NCBI RefSeq assembly: GCF_003097515.1 | Contig: NZ_CP029188.1 | Location: forward strand, 5,934,531 to 5,998,530 | DNA length: 64,000 nt | Direction of reading: 5' to 3' | Source: Streptomyces tirandamycinicus | Lineage (GTDB): Bacteria > Actinomycetota > Actinomycetes > Streptomycetales > Streptomycetaceae | In this document: positions 35,152-44,846 of the stretch, piece by piece | Position numbering within the stretch: the stretch's first letter is position 1 | Layout: every line of letters begins with the position of its first letter | Notes under the pieces: model-generated | What the model was told of the DNA's origin: nothing | Database searches by the model: none | Seen by the model: the letters and a program-made list of their open reading frames with translations, nothing else | Position numbers and translations under genes: made by a program

Positions 35152-36549
35152 ATGACGCAGCCGCAGGCCGGGCCGGAGCGGGAGAACGCCGCGCCCGGGA
35201 GCCCCCGTCCGGAGCCCGACGTGCTGCGCGGTCTCCTGCTCAGCACCTCCTACCGCCGGATTCTGCTGTTCTCCGCGCTCATCGGAATCCCGATCTCGCT
35301 CATCGCCTTCTGGTTCCTCGTCGCGCTGCACCAGCTCGAGCACCTGATGTGGGACCACCTGCCGAAGACGCTGCTCGGCAGCCCGGAGCCGCCGTGGTGG
35401 TGGCCGCTGGTGCTGCTGCCCCTCGCGGGTCTGATCGTCGGCCTGGTGGTGGCCCGGCTGCCCGGTGCGGGCGGCCACGTCCCCGCGTACGGACTGCAGC
35501 CCGGGGGCGCCTCCCCCAGGGCCCTGCCCGGTGTGGTCATCGCGGCGGCGGCGAGCCTGCCGCTCGGCGCCACCCTCGGCCCGGAGGCGCCGCTGATCGC
35601 CCTCGGCGGCGGTCTCGCGCTGCTGTTCCGCAACCTCGCCCGCGGCAACGTGACGTCCCAGAACACCGCGCTGCTGGGCGCTGCCGGGGCAGCCGCGGCC
35701 ATCGCCGTGGTCCTCGGCAACCCGGTCATCGCCGCCGTCCTGCTGATGGAGATCATCGGCGTGGGCGGCCCGCGGCTGGTCGCGGTCATGCTCCCGGCGC
35801 TGCTGTCCAGCGGTGTCGGTTCGCTGGTGTTCACCGGTTTCGGCCGGTGGACCGGGCTGCAGACGGGCAGCCTCCGGCTGCCGCTGTCCGGGCCGTTCCC
35901 GCACCTCGACGCCGGGGACGTGGGATGGACCCTGCTCATCGGCGTGGTGGTCGGCGTGCTGGTCCACATGATCCAGGTCGTCGGGCGGCTGGCCGCCGGA
36001 CTCGTCCGCACCCGGCCGGTCCCCTTCACCGTCCTGTGCGCGCTGGCGGCGGGCGCCTGCGCGGCCCTCTACACCGGGATCACCGGCCGGACACCGGCGG
36101 ACGTCGCCTCGTCCGGAGAGGGCACGATGGTGCGACTGGCGTCCGACCCGGCCTCCTGGGGGGTCGGGGCGCTCGTCGCGGTCCTCGCCTTCAAGGGCAT
36201 CGCGTACGCGCTGTGCCTGGGCAGCCTCCGCGGTGGCCCGATCTTCCCGGCGCTGTTCCTGGGCGCCGCGACCGGCGTGCTGCTGGCGCCGCTGCCCGGA
36301 CTCGGCGTCATCCCCGGGATGGCGGCCGGCATGGCCGCCTCGGCCGGCGCCGCCCTGCGTCTGCCGGTCAGCAGTGTGGTGCTGGTGGCCCTGCTGCTCG
36401 GCAGCATCGCCATGACGCCCGTGGTGATCCTCGCGGCGGTGGTCGCGATCGTCACCACCGAACTGCTGCCGGGCGCCCACGGGGCACCACCCCCGGAGTC
36501 CGCTCCGGCGGCTCCGGCCGGAGCGGGCGCGACCGGGGGAGCACCATGA
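35152..36549 (+). CDS. ClC-family chloride channel/transporter
   Basis: A 465-residue ClC protein with the usual many re-entrant helices. The second anion-site motif is ATLGPEAPLIALGGGLAL (GxEGP varied to GPEAP), and the third is LRGGPIFPALFLGAA (GxFxP). No CBS domains follow, typical of bacterial members. The variant GPEAP and the residue aligned to the transporter gating glutamate should be checked to decide channel against H+/Cl- exchanger. It starts 12 bp after the SHOCT gene and its stop overlaps the next start (ATGA). Confidence 0.88.
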   Translation: MTQPQAGPERENAAPGSPRPEPDVLRGLLLSTSYRRILLFSALIGIPISLIAFWFLVALHQLEHLMWDHLPKTLLGSPEPPWWWPLVLLPLAGLIVGLVVARLPGAGGHVPAYGLQPGGASPRALPGVVIAAAASLPLGATLGPEAPLIALGGGLALLFRNLARGNVTSQNTALLGAAGAAAAIAVVLGNPVIAAVLLMEIIGVGGPRLVAVMLPALLSSGVGSLVFTGFGRWTGLQTGSLRLPLSGPFPHLDAGDVGWTLLIGVVVGVLVHMIQVVGRLAAGLVRTRPVPFTVLCALAAGACAALYTGITGRTPADVASSGEGTMVRLASDPASWGVGALVAVLAFKGIAYALCLGSLRGGPIFPALFLGAATGVLLAPLPGLGVIPGMAAGMAASAGAALRLPVSSVVLVALLLGSIAMTPVVILAAVVAIVTTELLPGAHGAPPPESAPAAPAGAGATGGAP

Positions 36550-37508
36550 ACGGGACCACGAGCGGAACGCCGAGCGGAACCCCGAGCGGGACGATGAGCG
36601 CCGAGGAGTTCCGGGCCCTCCACGAACGGGTCCGCGAGCGGACCCGGCGCGGCCCGGACGACCGGCGGGGCACGCTGGGGTACCTCACGCCCGACCGGGT
36701 GGTGGCCGCGGCCCGCGAGGTCACCACGGGCCGGACCGTGTCGCTCGCCGCGCCCGTGGACACCCGGCCCGGGCCGGACAACCCGGAGCCGGCCCGGCAC
36801 CGGATGAAGGCGCCCGACCTCGCCCGACAGCCGTCCCCCGGGCTGCAGTTCGCCCTCGACCGCTTCGCGATGAACGTGCACGGCGACGTCGACAGCCATC
36901 TCGACGCCCTGTGCCACGTCCTGTACGACGGCACGCTGTACAACGGCGTCCCGGCCGGCAGCCTGACCCCGGACGGAGCCGTGGAACTCGCCGTCGACGT
37001 GGCGCGGGACGGCGTCGTGGGCCGGGGCGTGCTCCTGGACATCCCCCGGCTCAGGGGTGTGCCCTGGCTGGAACCGGGGGAGCAGGTCACCGCCGACGAC
37101 CTGACCGCCGCCGAGGCCGCCCAGGGCGTGCGCACCGGACCGGGGGACGTGCTGCTGGTCCGGGTGGGCCACCGGCGCAGACGCCGGGAGCACGGCGTGT
37201 GGAACACCGCGGAGGCGCGCGCCGGACTCCATCCGGAGGCGGTCGAGTTCCTCGTCGACCGGCGCGTCGCGATGCTCGGCTGCGACGGCAACAGCGACAC
37301 CGCGCCGAGCACCGTGCAGGGAGTGGACTTCCCCGTCCACGTCCTGACCATCCACGCCATGGGCATGCAGCTCATGGACTACCTGCAGTTCGAGGAGCTG
37401 GTACCGGTCTGCGAGGAGGAGGGCCGCTGGAGCTTCCTGTGCGCGGTCGCACCGCTGCGGCTGCCCGGCGCCACCGGCTCACCCGTCAACCCGATCGCCG
37501 TGCTGTGA
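36546..37508 (+). CDS. Cyclase-family (PF04199-like) metal-dependent hydrolase
   Basis: A 320-residue protein of the cyclase/kynurenine-formamidase superfamily. The metal-binding sequence NVHGDVDSHLDALCH (HxDxxxH, about residue 112) and LLVRVGHRRRRREHG are seen. The end of the fold has NSDTAPSTVQGVDFPVHVLT. Members hydrolyse ring or amide bonds in small molecules; the substrate is not evident. The ATG at 36546 overlaps the ClC stop; an alternative ATG at 36594 would remove a low-complexity Gly-Thr-Ser leader. Confidence 0.83.
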   Translation: MNGTTSGTPSGTPSGTMSAEEFRALHERVRERTRRGPDDRRGTLGYLTPDRVVAAAREVTTGRTVSLAAPVDTRPGPDNPEPARHRMKAPDLARQPSPGLQFALDRFAMNVHGDVDSHLDALCHVLYDGTLYNGVPAGSLTPDGAVELAVDVARDGVVGRGVLLDIPRLRGVPWLEPGEQVTADDLTAAEAAQGVRTGPGDVLLVRVGHRRRRREHGVWNTAEARAGLHPEAVEFLVDRRVAMLGCDGNSDTAPSTVQGVDFPVHVLTIHAMGMQLMDYLQFEELVPVCEEEGRWSFLCAVAPLRLPGATGSPVNPIAVL

Positions 37509-37788
37509 CCGCCCGCCCCGCCGCACCGGCCCCGGTCCCCGACCACCGGCCCCGGCTCCCGAGCCTCGGCTCCGGGTACGCGGACCACCACCCGCCCCGG
37601 CTCCCGCCCCCCGGCCCCGACCCCGACCTCTATCGCGACCCCGACCCGGACCCCGTCCCCGTCCCATACCTCGACCCGTACCCCGACCCCGACCCCGACT
37701 CCGAACCGGACCGCCTCACCGATCCCGAACCCCCCATCCGGGCCAGAACGCGGATCCCGCGCCCGGAACCGCGAGAACGGTGGCTGCC
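37509..37788. repeat. Low-complexity CCCGAC-rich spacer
   Basis: A 280-bp spacer before the GMC oxidoreductase. Between about 37610 and 37710 it is largely degenerate 6- and 12-base repeats of CCCGAC. No gene is credible here. Confidence 0.7.
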
Positions 37789-39381
37789 ATGACCGAATCC
37801 CCGCACTACGACGACTACGACGTCATCATCATCGGCACCGGAGCAGGCGGTGGGACCCTCGCCCACCGCCTCGCCCCCACCGGCCGCCGCGTCCTCCTCC
37901 TGGAACGCGGCGGCTACCTCCCCCGGGAACGCGACAACTGGGACTCCACGGCCGTCTTCGTCAAGGGCAAGTACCGCGCCCCCGAGTTCTGGTACGACAA
38001 GCACGGCAACTCCTTCCCGCCCGAGGTCAACTACTACGTCGGCGGCAACACCAAGTTCTACGGCGCCGCGCTGTTCCGGCTGCGCCCCGAGGACTTCGGC
38101 GTACTGCGCCACCACGACGGGGTGTCCCCGGCGTGGCCGCTGAGCTACGAGGACCTGGAGCCCTACTACACCCAGGCCGAGCACCTGTACCTGGTGCACG
38201 GCAGCCACGGCGAGGACCCCACGGAGGGCGTGGTCAGCGGCCAGTACCGCCACCCGCCCGTCGCGCACGAGCCGCGCATCCAGCAGTTGAGCGACGACCT
38301 GGAGAAGCAGGGCCTGCACCCCTTCCACCTGCCCATCGGCGTCAACCTGGTGCAGGACGGCGACGGCCGCGCCACCCACTCCAGCGTCTGCATCCGCTGC
38401 GACCGGGTCGACGGCTTCCCCTGCCTGGTGCGCGGCAAGTCCGACGCCCAGGTCATCTGCGTCGAGCCCGCCCTGGAGCACCCCAACGTGGACCTGGTCA
38501 CCCACGCCCGGGTGACCCGGCTGGACACCGACGCCGCGGGCCGCAGCGTCACCACCGTCGTCGCGGAACTCGCCGACGGCACCGAGGCCCGGTTCTCCTC
38601 CCACCTCGTCGCCGTGGCCTGCGGCGCCGTCAACACCGCCGCCCTGCTGCTGGCGTCGGCCGGGGACCGGCACCCGGACGGGCTCGCCAACAGCTCCGGC
38701 GTGGTGGGACGCCACTACATGCGGCACAACAACATGGCGCTGATGGCGGTGTCGAAGGAACCCAACGACACCCGGTTCCAGAAGACCCTCGCCCTGCACG
38801 ACTGGTACCTGGGCGCGGACGACTGGGAGTACCCCCTCGGCGGGATCCAGATGCTCGGCAAGTCCGACGCCGAGCAGATCCACGGCGAGGCGCCGCGCTG
38901 GGCCGGTGCGGTGACGCCGCAGATGCCCTTCGAGGTGCTGGCCCACCACGCCGTCGACTTCTGGCTGTGCGGCGAGGACCTCCCGGACCCCGGCAACCGC
39001 GTCACCCTGGACCGCGACGGCGGCATCCATCTCGCGCTCGACGAGGGGAACAACATCACCGCGCTGAACCGGCTGCGCCACAAACTGCAGGGCATGCTCG
39101 GCCGGCTGGGGATGCACGAGCACCATCTGCTGCCGCACAGCCTCTACCTGCACAAGGGCATGCCCATCGGGGCGACCGCCCACCAGGCCGGCACCGTGCG
39201 CTTCGGCCACGACCCCGCGACCTCCGCCCTGGACGTCAACTGCAAGGCCCACGACCTCGACAACCTCTACGTCGTCGACACGAGCTTCTTCCCGAGCATC
39301 GGCGCCGTCAACCCGTCGCTGACCGCCATCGCCAACGCCCTGCGCGTCGGGGACCACCTGGCCGAGCGGCTTCGCGGCTGA
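37789..39381 (+). CDS. GMC-family oxidoreductase
   Basis: A 530-residue FAD enzyme. The ADP-binding motif DVIIIGTGAGGGTLAHRLA is at about residues 12-30; NYYVGGNTKFYGAALFRLRP follows. Near the end, PIGATAHQAGTVRFG holds the catalytic His and GAVNPSLTAIANALRVGDHL the partner Asn, the His-Asn pair of GMC enzymes. There is no signal peptide or membrane helix. Sugar- or alcohol-oxidising relatives pass electrons to quinone, so a link to the cytochrome bd oxidase downstream is attractive but unproved. ATG at 37789; a GTG nine bases earlier is possible. Confidence 0.88.
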   Translation: MTESPHYDDYDVIIIGTGAGGGTLAHRLAPTGRRVLLLERGGYLPRERDNWDSTAVFVKGKYRAPEFWYDKHGNSFPPEVNYYVGGNTKFYGAALFRLRPEDFGVLRHHDGVSPAWPLSYEDLEPYYTQAEHLYLVHGSHGEDPTEGVVSGQYRHPPVAHEPRIQQLSDDLEKQGLHPFHLPIGVNLVQDGDGRATHSSVCIRCDRVDGFPCLVRGKSDAQVICVEPALEHPNVDLVTHARVTRLDTDAAGRSVTTVVAELADGTEARFSSHLVAVACGAVNTAALLLASAGDRHPDGLANSSGVVGRHYMRHNNMALMAVSKEPNDTRFQKTLALHDWYLGADDWEYPLGGIQMLGKSDAEQIHGEAPRWAGAVTPQMPFEVLAHHAVDFWLCGEDLPDPGNRVTLDRDGGIHLALDEGNNITALNRLRHKLQGMLGRLGMHEHHLLPHSLYLHKGMPIGATAHQAGTVRFGHDPATSALDVNCKAHDLDNLYVVDTSFFPSIGAVNPSLTAIANALRVGDHLAERLRG

Positions 39382-39530
39382 GCCGACCGGGCGAACATCG
39401 GGCACCCAACGGCCCACACGACCGTGCGCTGTCCGCCTGACGGCACGCGCCGGTGGTTCCGTTGCGCGCGGGTTCCGTCCAGCGCCGCCGCGGCCCCGGG
39501 CCGCGGGCAGGCACGTTCCCAGGAGGCATC

Positions 39531-40367
<837 letters not shown>

Positions 40368-40409
40368 CACCGCGCGCGATCCGAAGGGCTCCGACGACCG
40401 AAGGCACAC

Positions 40410-41921
40410 ATGCACAATCCGGTATCCCTGCCGCCCGGGGCGCATCTGCTGCTCGCGGACGCACCCGCCCAGCTGCTCCCGGCCCGGGAGCTGATGGCGT
40501 TCACCCTCGCCTCCCACATCATCCTGGTGCCGATGGGGGTGGCGCTGCCGCTGATCACACTGGTCATGCACTACCGCGGGCTGCGCCGGAGCGACCCCAC
40601 GGCCCTGCTGCTCGCTCGCCGCTGGTCGGCCGTCATGGCCATCCAGTTCGCCGTCGGCGTCGTCACCGGCACCGTCCTCTCCTTCGAGTTCGGACTGCTC
40701 TGGCCGGGACTGATGGGCCGCTGGGGCGACGTCTTCGGCATCGGGTTCGGCGTCGAGGCGTGGGCGTTCTTCCTGGAGGCCGTCCTCATCGCCATCTACC
40801 TCTACGGCTGGCGGCGGCTGCCGCCGCGCACCCACTTCCTCCTCGGGCTGCCGCTGCCGGCCACCGCGCTGCTCGGCGCGTTCGGCATCCTGGCGGCCAA
40901 CTCCTGGATGAACACCCCTCAGGGCTTCCGGCTCGACGCCACGGGCAACCCCGTGGACGTCGACGTCTGGAAGGCCATCTTCACCCCGATGTTCGGTCCG
41001 CAGTACTGGCACTTCGTGGTGGCGATGTTCATGACCGCCGGGTACGTCGTCGCGGGCGTCTACGCCGTCGGCATCCTGAAAGGGCGCCGGGACCGCTACC
41101 ACCGGATCGGCTTCGCCGTCCCGTTCACCGTCGCGGCGATCCTCACGCCCGTCCAGTTCGTGCTCGGCGACTCCATCGCCCGCTCGGTGTTCCAGAAGCA
41201 GCCGATCAAGTTCGCCGCGATGGAACTCGTCTGGGAGACCGACACCCATGTGCCGGAGTACATCTTCGGCCGTCTGCACCCGGACGGCACCGTCACCGGC
41301 GGCATCAAGATCCCCCAACTCGACTCCATCCTGGCCGGGTTCCGGCCCGACACCCAGGTCACCGGCCTCACCTCGGTGCCCGCCTCCGACCGGCCCGATC
41401 CCACCGAGGCCACGATCGTCCACTGGGCCTTCGACATCATGGTCATCATCGGTTCGCTGCTGGGGCTGCTCGTGCTCTGCTACGCGTGGGTCGTCTGGCG
41501 CAGGAGGAAGCGGCCCGCGGCCGAACGGCTGCCCCAGTCACGGTGGTTCTACCGCAGCGCGGCCTGCGCCGGGGTCGCCTCCGTGGTCGCCGTCGAGTGC
41601 GGCTGGATCGCCACCGAGGTGGGCCGGCAGCCCTGGATCGTGTACCAGAACATGCGGGTCGCCGAGGCGGTCACATCGACCCGGGCCTCCACCCTCTGGA
41701 CCATGTTCGGCGTGGTGATCGTCGTGTACGTCTTCATCTTCGGCTCGTTCCTCGCGGTGCTGCTGAAGATGCGCACCCGCTGGCGGCTGGAGGACGCGGC
41801 GGCCGGGACGGCCACCCCCGCCGAGGGCCCGGAGACCGAGACGCCCTACGGCCCGCGCGCCGCCGTACCGGCCGCGTCCGCCGGCACCGGGGCCCGCGCG
41901 GGGGAGGACGGGACGCCATGA
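40410..41921 (+). CDS. cydA: Cytochrome bd-type ubiquinol oxidase subunit I
   Basis: A 503-residue membrane protein with about nine helices. The conserved early histidine lies in TLASHIILVPMG, and SFEFGLLWPG, GFGVEAWAFFLEAVLI and GWIATEVGRQPWIVYQNMRV are family signatures. The short periplasmic Q-loop and the GRQPW motif are of the short-Q-loop (CIO-like) type. The enzyme oxidises quinol and reduces oxygen without pumping protons, often under low oxygen or stress. Its stop overlaps the subunit II start. The gene name reflects the family; Streptomyces usually have another canonical cydAB set elsewhere. Confidence 0.92.
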   Translation: MHNPVSLPPGAHLLLADAPAQLLPARELMAFTLASHIILVPMGVALPLITLVMHYRGLRRSDPTALLLARRWSAVMAIQFAVGVVTGTVLSFEFGLLWPGLMGRWGDVFGIGFGVEAWAFFLEAVLIAIYLYGWRRLPPRTHFLLGLPLPATALLGAFGILAANSWMNTPQGFRLDATGNPVDVDVWKAIFTPMFGPQYWHFVVAMFMTAGYVVAGVYAVGILKGRRDRYHRIGFAVPFTVAAILTPVQFVLGDSIARSVFQKQPIKFAAMELVWETDTHVPEYIFGRLHPDGTVTGGIKIPQLDSILAGFRPDTQVTGLTSVPASDRPDPTEATIVHWAFDIMVIIGSLLGLLVLCYAWVVWRRRKRPAAERLPQSRWFYRSAACAGVASVVAVECGWIATEVGRQPWIVYQNMRVAEAVTSTRASTLWTMFGVVIVVYVFIFGSFLAVLLKMRTRWRLEDAAAGTATPAEGPETETPYGPRAAVPAASAGTGARAGEDGTP

Positions 41922-42970
41922 CGACCGCGGGCATCGTCGCCCTGGTGCTGCTGCTCGCCGTCGCCGCCTACGCCTGCGCCGGCGGCACCGACTACGGCGC
42001 CGGGTTCTGGGACCTCACCGCGGGCGGCGCCGAACGAGGCAGGCGGCCCCGGTGGCTGATCGACCACGCCATGGCACCCGTGTGGGAGGTCAACAACGTC
42101 TGGCTGATCTTCGTCCTGGTCATCATGTGGACCGGGTTCCCGCTGCTCTTCCAGACGGTGTTCTCGTCGATGTGGCTTCCCCTGGCCCTCGCCGTCGTCG
42201 GACTGGTCCTGCGCGGCGCCGGCTTCGCGCTGCGCAAGCCGATCAAGCGGGTGGCCGGACGGCGGCTGTACGGGGCGCTGTTCGCCGTCTCCTCGCTGCT
42301 CACCCCGTACTTCCTCGGCGCCGCCGTCGGCGGCATCGCCTCCGGCCGGGTCGCGCCCGGCACCACCGCGTCGGCGGAAGCCTGGGCCAACCCGACGTCC
42401 TTCTTCTTCGGGCTGCTCACGGTGACCGGGACCGCCTTCCTCGGCGCGGTGTTCCTCTCCTGCGACGCCGAGCGCTGGAACGCCCCCGATCTCGTCGGCT
42501 ACTTCCGGCGCCGGGCGCTGGGCGCGCTGGCCGTCGCCGCCCTGCTCGGCGTGGCCGCGCTCTTCGTCGTACCCACCGACGCCCCGCACCTGTGGAGCGG
42601 GCTCACCCAGGGCGCCGGGCTGGTGCTCGCCCTGGTGGCCGTGGCCTGCACGGTGGCGACGGCGGTGATGCTGCTGCGGGGACACACCCGCTGGTCCCGG
42701 TTCACGGCGACCGGCATCGTCGCCGCCTCCGTGGTCGCCTGGGGCGTCGCCCAGCGCCCGTACCTCATCCCGACCTCCCTGACCATCGAGCAGGCGGCGG
42801 GTGCCCCGTCGACGCTGGTGTGGCTGCTGGTCGTGACCCTGGTCGCGTTGCTCCTCGTCGGGCCCGCGCTCGTCCTGCTCTACTGGCTCGACACGCACGC
42901 CGAGCTGGAGTCCCTCTCCGAGTCGGATCTGCGCGAGGGCGGGGGCGGCAGCCCCGCCGGGAGCGGGTGA
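41918..42970 (+). CDS. cydB: Cytochrome bd-type ubiquinol oxidase subunit II
   Basis: A 350-residue partner subunit with about eight to nine helices. GGTDYGAGFWDLTAGG near the N-terminus is the family signature, and APVWEVNNVWLIFVLVIMWT follows. A C-terminal charged tail (LESLSESDLREGGGG) is cytoplasmic. ATG at 41918 overlaps the subunit I stop (ATGA), and the antiporter follows nine bases after its own stop. No cydDC ABC exporter genes are present. Confidence 0.92.
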   Translation: MTTAGIVALVLLLAVAAYACAGGTDYGAGFWDLTAGGAERGRRPRWLIDHAMAPVWEVNNVWLIFVLVIMWTGFPLLFQTVFSSMWLPLALAVVGLVLRGAGFALRKPIKRVAGRRLYGALFAVSSLLTPYFLGAAVGGIASGRVAPGTTASAEAWANPTSFFFGLLTVTGTAFLGAVFLSCDAERWNAPDLVGYFRRRALGALAVAALLGVAALFVVPTDAPHLWSGLTQGAGLVLALVAVACTVATAVMLLRGHTRWSRFTATGIVAASVVAWGVAQRPYLIPTSLTIEQAAGAPSTLVWLLVVTLVALLLVGPALVLLYWLDTHAELESLSESDLREGGGGSPAGSG

Positions 42971-42979
42971 CGTCCGCGC

Positions 42980-44755
42980 GTGCTGACCCCCGACCAGTTC
43001 CTCCTGGGCATCGCCCTGATCGTGCTGATCGCGGTCGGCTGCCAGATCGCGGCGAGCAGGCTGCGCATCCCGGCGCTGATCCTGCTGCTGCCCGCCGGGT
43101 TCACGGCGGGCGCCCTCACCGACGTCGTCCATCCGGACCAGCTGGCGCCGGGCAACTTCTCCTCGATCGTCTCGCTGTCCGTCGCGGTGATCCTCTACGA
43201 CGCCGGCCTCGGGCTCCGGCTGGCCCATCTGCGGGGCGCCATCCGCTCGGTGGTGCTCCGGCTGCTGTTCCTCGGCGTCCTGGCCAGCTGGGCCTCCGTC
43301 ACGGCGCTCGCCCCCGCGCTGCTCGGCGTCCCCTTCCCGGTGGCCTTGCTGCTGGGCGCCGTACTGGTCGTCTCCGGGCCGACGGTGGTCGGGCCGCTGC
43401 TCGACCACGTACGGCCCCCGGACCGGGTGCGGCGCATCCTGATCTGGGAGGGGACCCTGGTCGACCCGGTCGGGGCCATTCTCGGCGCCCTCGTCCTGCA
43501 CTCCCTGCTCTCGGGCGACTTCCGGGTCGGCCGCGGCTTCCACCTGGGCGAGTTCATGCTGAGCTGGCTGGTCGGGCTGGCGGGCGGCGCGGTGGGCGCC
43601 GCGGTGCTGTGGTTCCTCCTCCGCAGGCTCCGGCTCGGGGAGACGCTGGGGACGCTCGCCCAGCTCGCCACGGTGGTCGCGGTGTCGGCGGGCTGCGACA
43701 TCGTGCGCGACGACACGGGCCTGATCGCCGCGGTGGTGGCGGGACTCGCCGTGGCCAACCTCCCCGGCCTGGGCATGCCGGTCCGGCGGCCCTTCTTCGA
43801 GACCCTGGTGCAGCTGATCATCGGACTGCTGTTCGTGACCATCTCGGCCGGAGTGGCCCCGTCGTCCGTGCTGCCCGTGCTGCTGCCCGCGCTCGGACTG
43901 GTCGGCGCGCTCGTCCTGGTGGTCCGGCCGCTGGTCGCCTGGATCTCCACCCACGGGCACGGACTGCCGCGCGGGGAGCGGCTGTTCATCGCCTGGATGG
44001 CGCCGCGCGGCATCGTCGCCGCGTCCACCGCGTCCGCCTTCGCCTCGACCCTGGACGGTGAGGGGCTGCCCGGCACGGACGCGATCCTGCCGGTCACGTT
44101 CCTGGTGATCGTGGGGACCGTCCTGGTCTACGGTCTCACCGCGGCACCGGTCGCCGCCCGGCTGGGCATCACCCTTCCGACCCGGGCGCGGCCGCTGCTC
44201 GTGGGCGGGCGGCCCTGGTCGGTCGACCTGGCCCGGTGCCTGAAGTCCGCCGGGCTGGACGTCACGGTGTGGACGGCGACGGAGGAGCAGCGGCAGCGCG
44301 TCCGGCACGCCGGGATCGAGCCGGCGCCGGGGGAGCTCCTCACCGCGGCCACCGACCCGTCCGGGCGGCTCGAAGGGGTCACCTCCGTCCTGCTGCTCAC
44401 CGACGACGACGACTTCAACGCGCTGGTCTCCGTCGTCGCGCAGGACAGCGTCGACGGACCGGTCCACCGGGTCGGACCGCCCCCGCACGGCCCCGGCGCC
44501 GTCGCCACCCGCACCGGCCCGGACGTGCTCTTCGGCCCGGGCCTGGGGCGGGACGTGCTGGCGGACCGCCACGGCCGGGGCGCGCGCTTCACGGTGGGCG
44601 CGCCGGGCGAGTGCCCGCCGCCCGGTCACGACGCCCTGTTCGTGCTGGGCGCGGACGGCCGCCTGGAGCCGGTCACCGAGTCGCGGCCGGCCCGGCCGGG
44701 CCCGGGGGACCGGGTCGTCCTGCTGGGCCCGGCGCCCGGCGGAACGCCCGCGTAA
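42980..44755 (+). CDS. Cation/proton antiporter (CPA1-like) with C-terminal regulatory domain
   Basis: A 591-residue protein. About twelve helices fill residues 1-395, with SGPTVVGPLLDHVRPPDRVR and WEGTLVDPVGAILGALVL resembling the ion-binding NhaP-type region (D in LVDPVG). A soluble tail (about 400-591) begins TRARPLLVGGRPWSVDLAR, like a TrkA-N nucleotide-binding fold without a clear GxGxxG. It probably exchanges Na+ or K+ for protons. GTG start at 42980, closely behind the cytochrome oxidase genes, so oxidase and pH/ion control appear linked. Confidence 0.85.
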   Translation: MLTPDQFLLGIALIVLIAVGCQIAASRLRIPALILLLPAGFTAGALTDVVHPDQLAPGNFSSIVSLSVAVILYDAGLGLRLAHLRGAIRSVVLRLLFLGVLASWASVTALAPALLGVPFPVALLLGAVLVVSGPTVVGPLLDHVRPPDRVRRILIWEGTLVDPVGAILGALVLHSLLSGDFRVGRGFHLGEFMLSWLVGLAGGAVGAAVLWFLLRRLRLGETLGTLAQLATVVAVSAGCDIVRDDTGLIAAVVAGLAVANLPGLGMPVRRPFFETLVQLIIGLLFVTISAGVAPSSVLPVLLPALGLVGALVLVVRPLVAWISTHGHGLPRGERLFIAWMAPRGIVAASTASAFASTLDGEGLPGTDAILPVTFLVIVGTVLVYGLTAAPVAARLGITLPTRARPLLVGGRPWSVDLARCLKSAGLDVTVWTATEEQRQRVRHAGIEPAPGELLTAATDPSGRLEGVTSVLLLTDDDDFNALVSVVAQDSVDGPVHRVGPPPHGPGAVATRTGPDVLFGPGLGRDVLADRHGRGARFTVGAPGECPPPGHDALFVLGADGRLEPVTESRPARPGPGDRVVLLGPAPGGTPA

Positions 44756-44788
44756 GGCCGCCCGCGTGAGGGCCGCGCGCGTAGGGGC

Positions 44789-44817
44789 CGGCCCGCCGGG
44801 GACGGGTGAACGGGCCG
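44789..44817. terminator. Hairpin between antiporter and GH15 gene
   Basis: CGGCCCG and CGGGCCG form a perfect 7-bp stem with a 15-base loop between the converging genes. Confidence 0.45.
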
Positions 44818-44846
44818 CCGCCCGGGGGTTGCTCGGAGGAGGCTGC

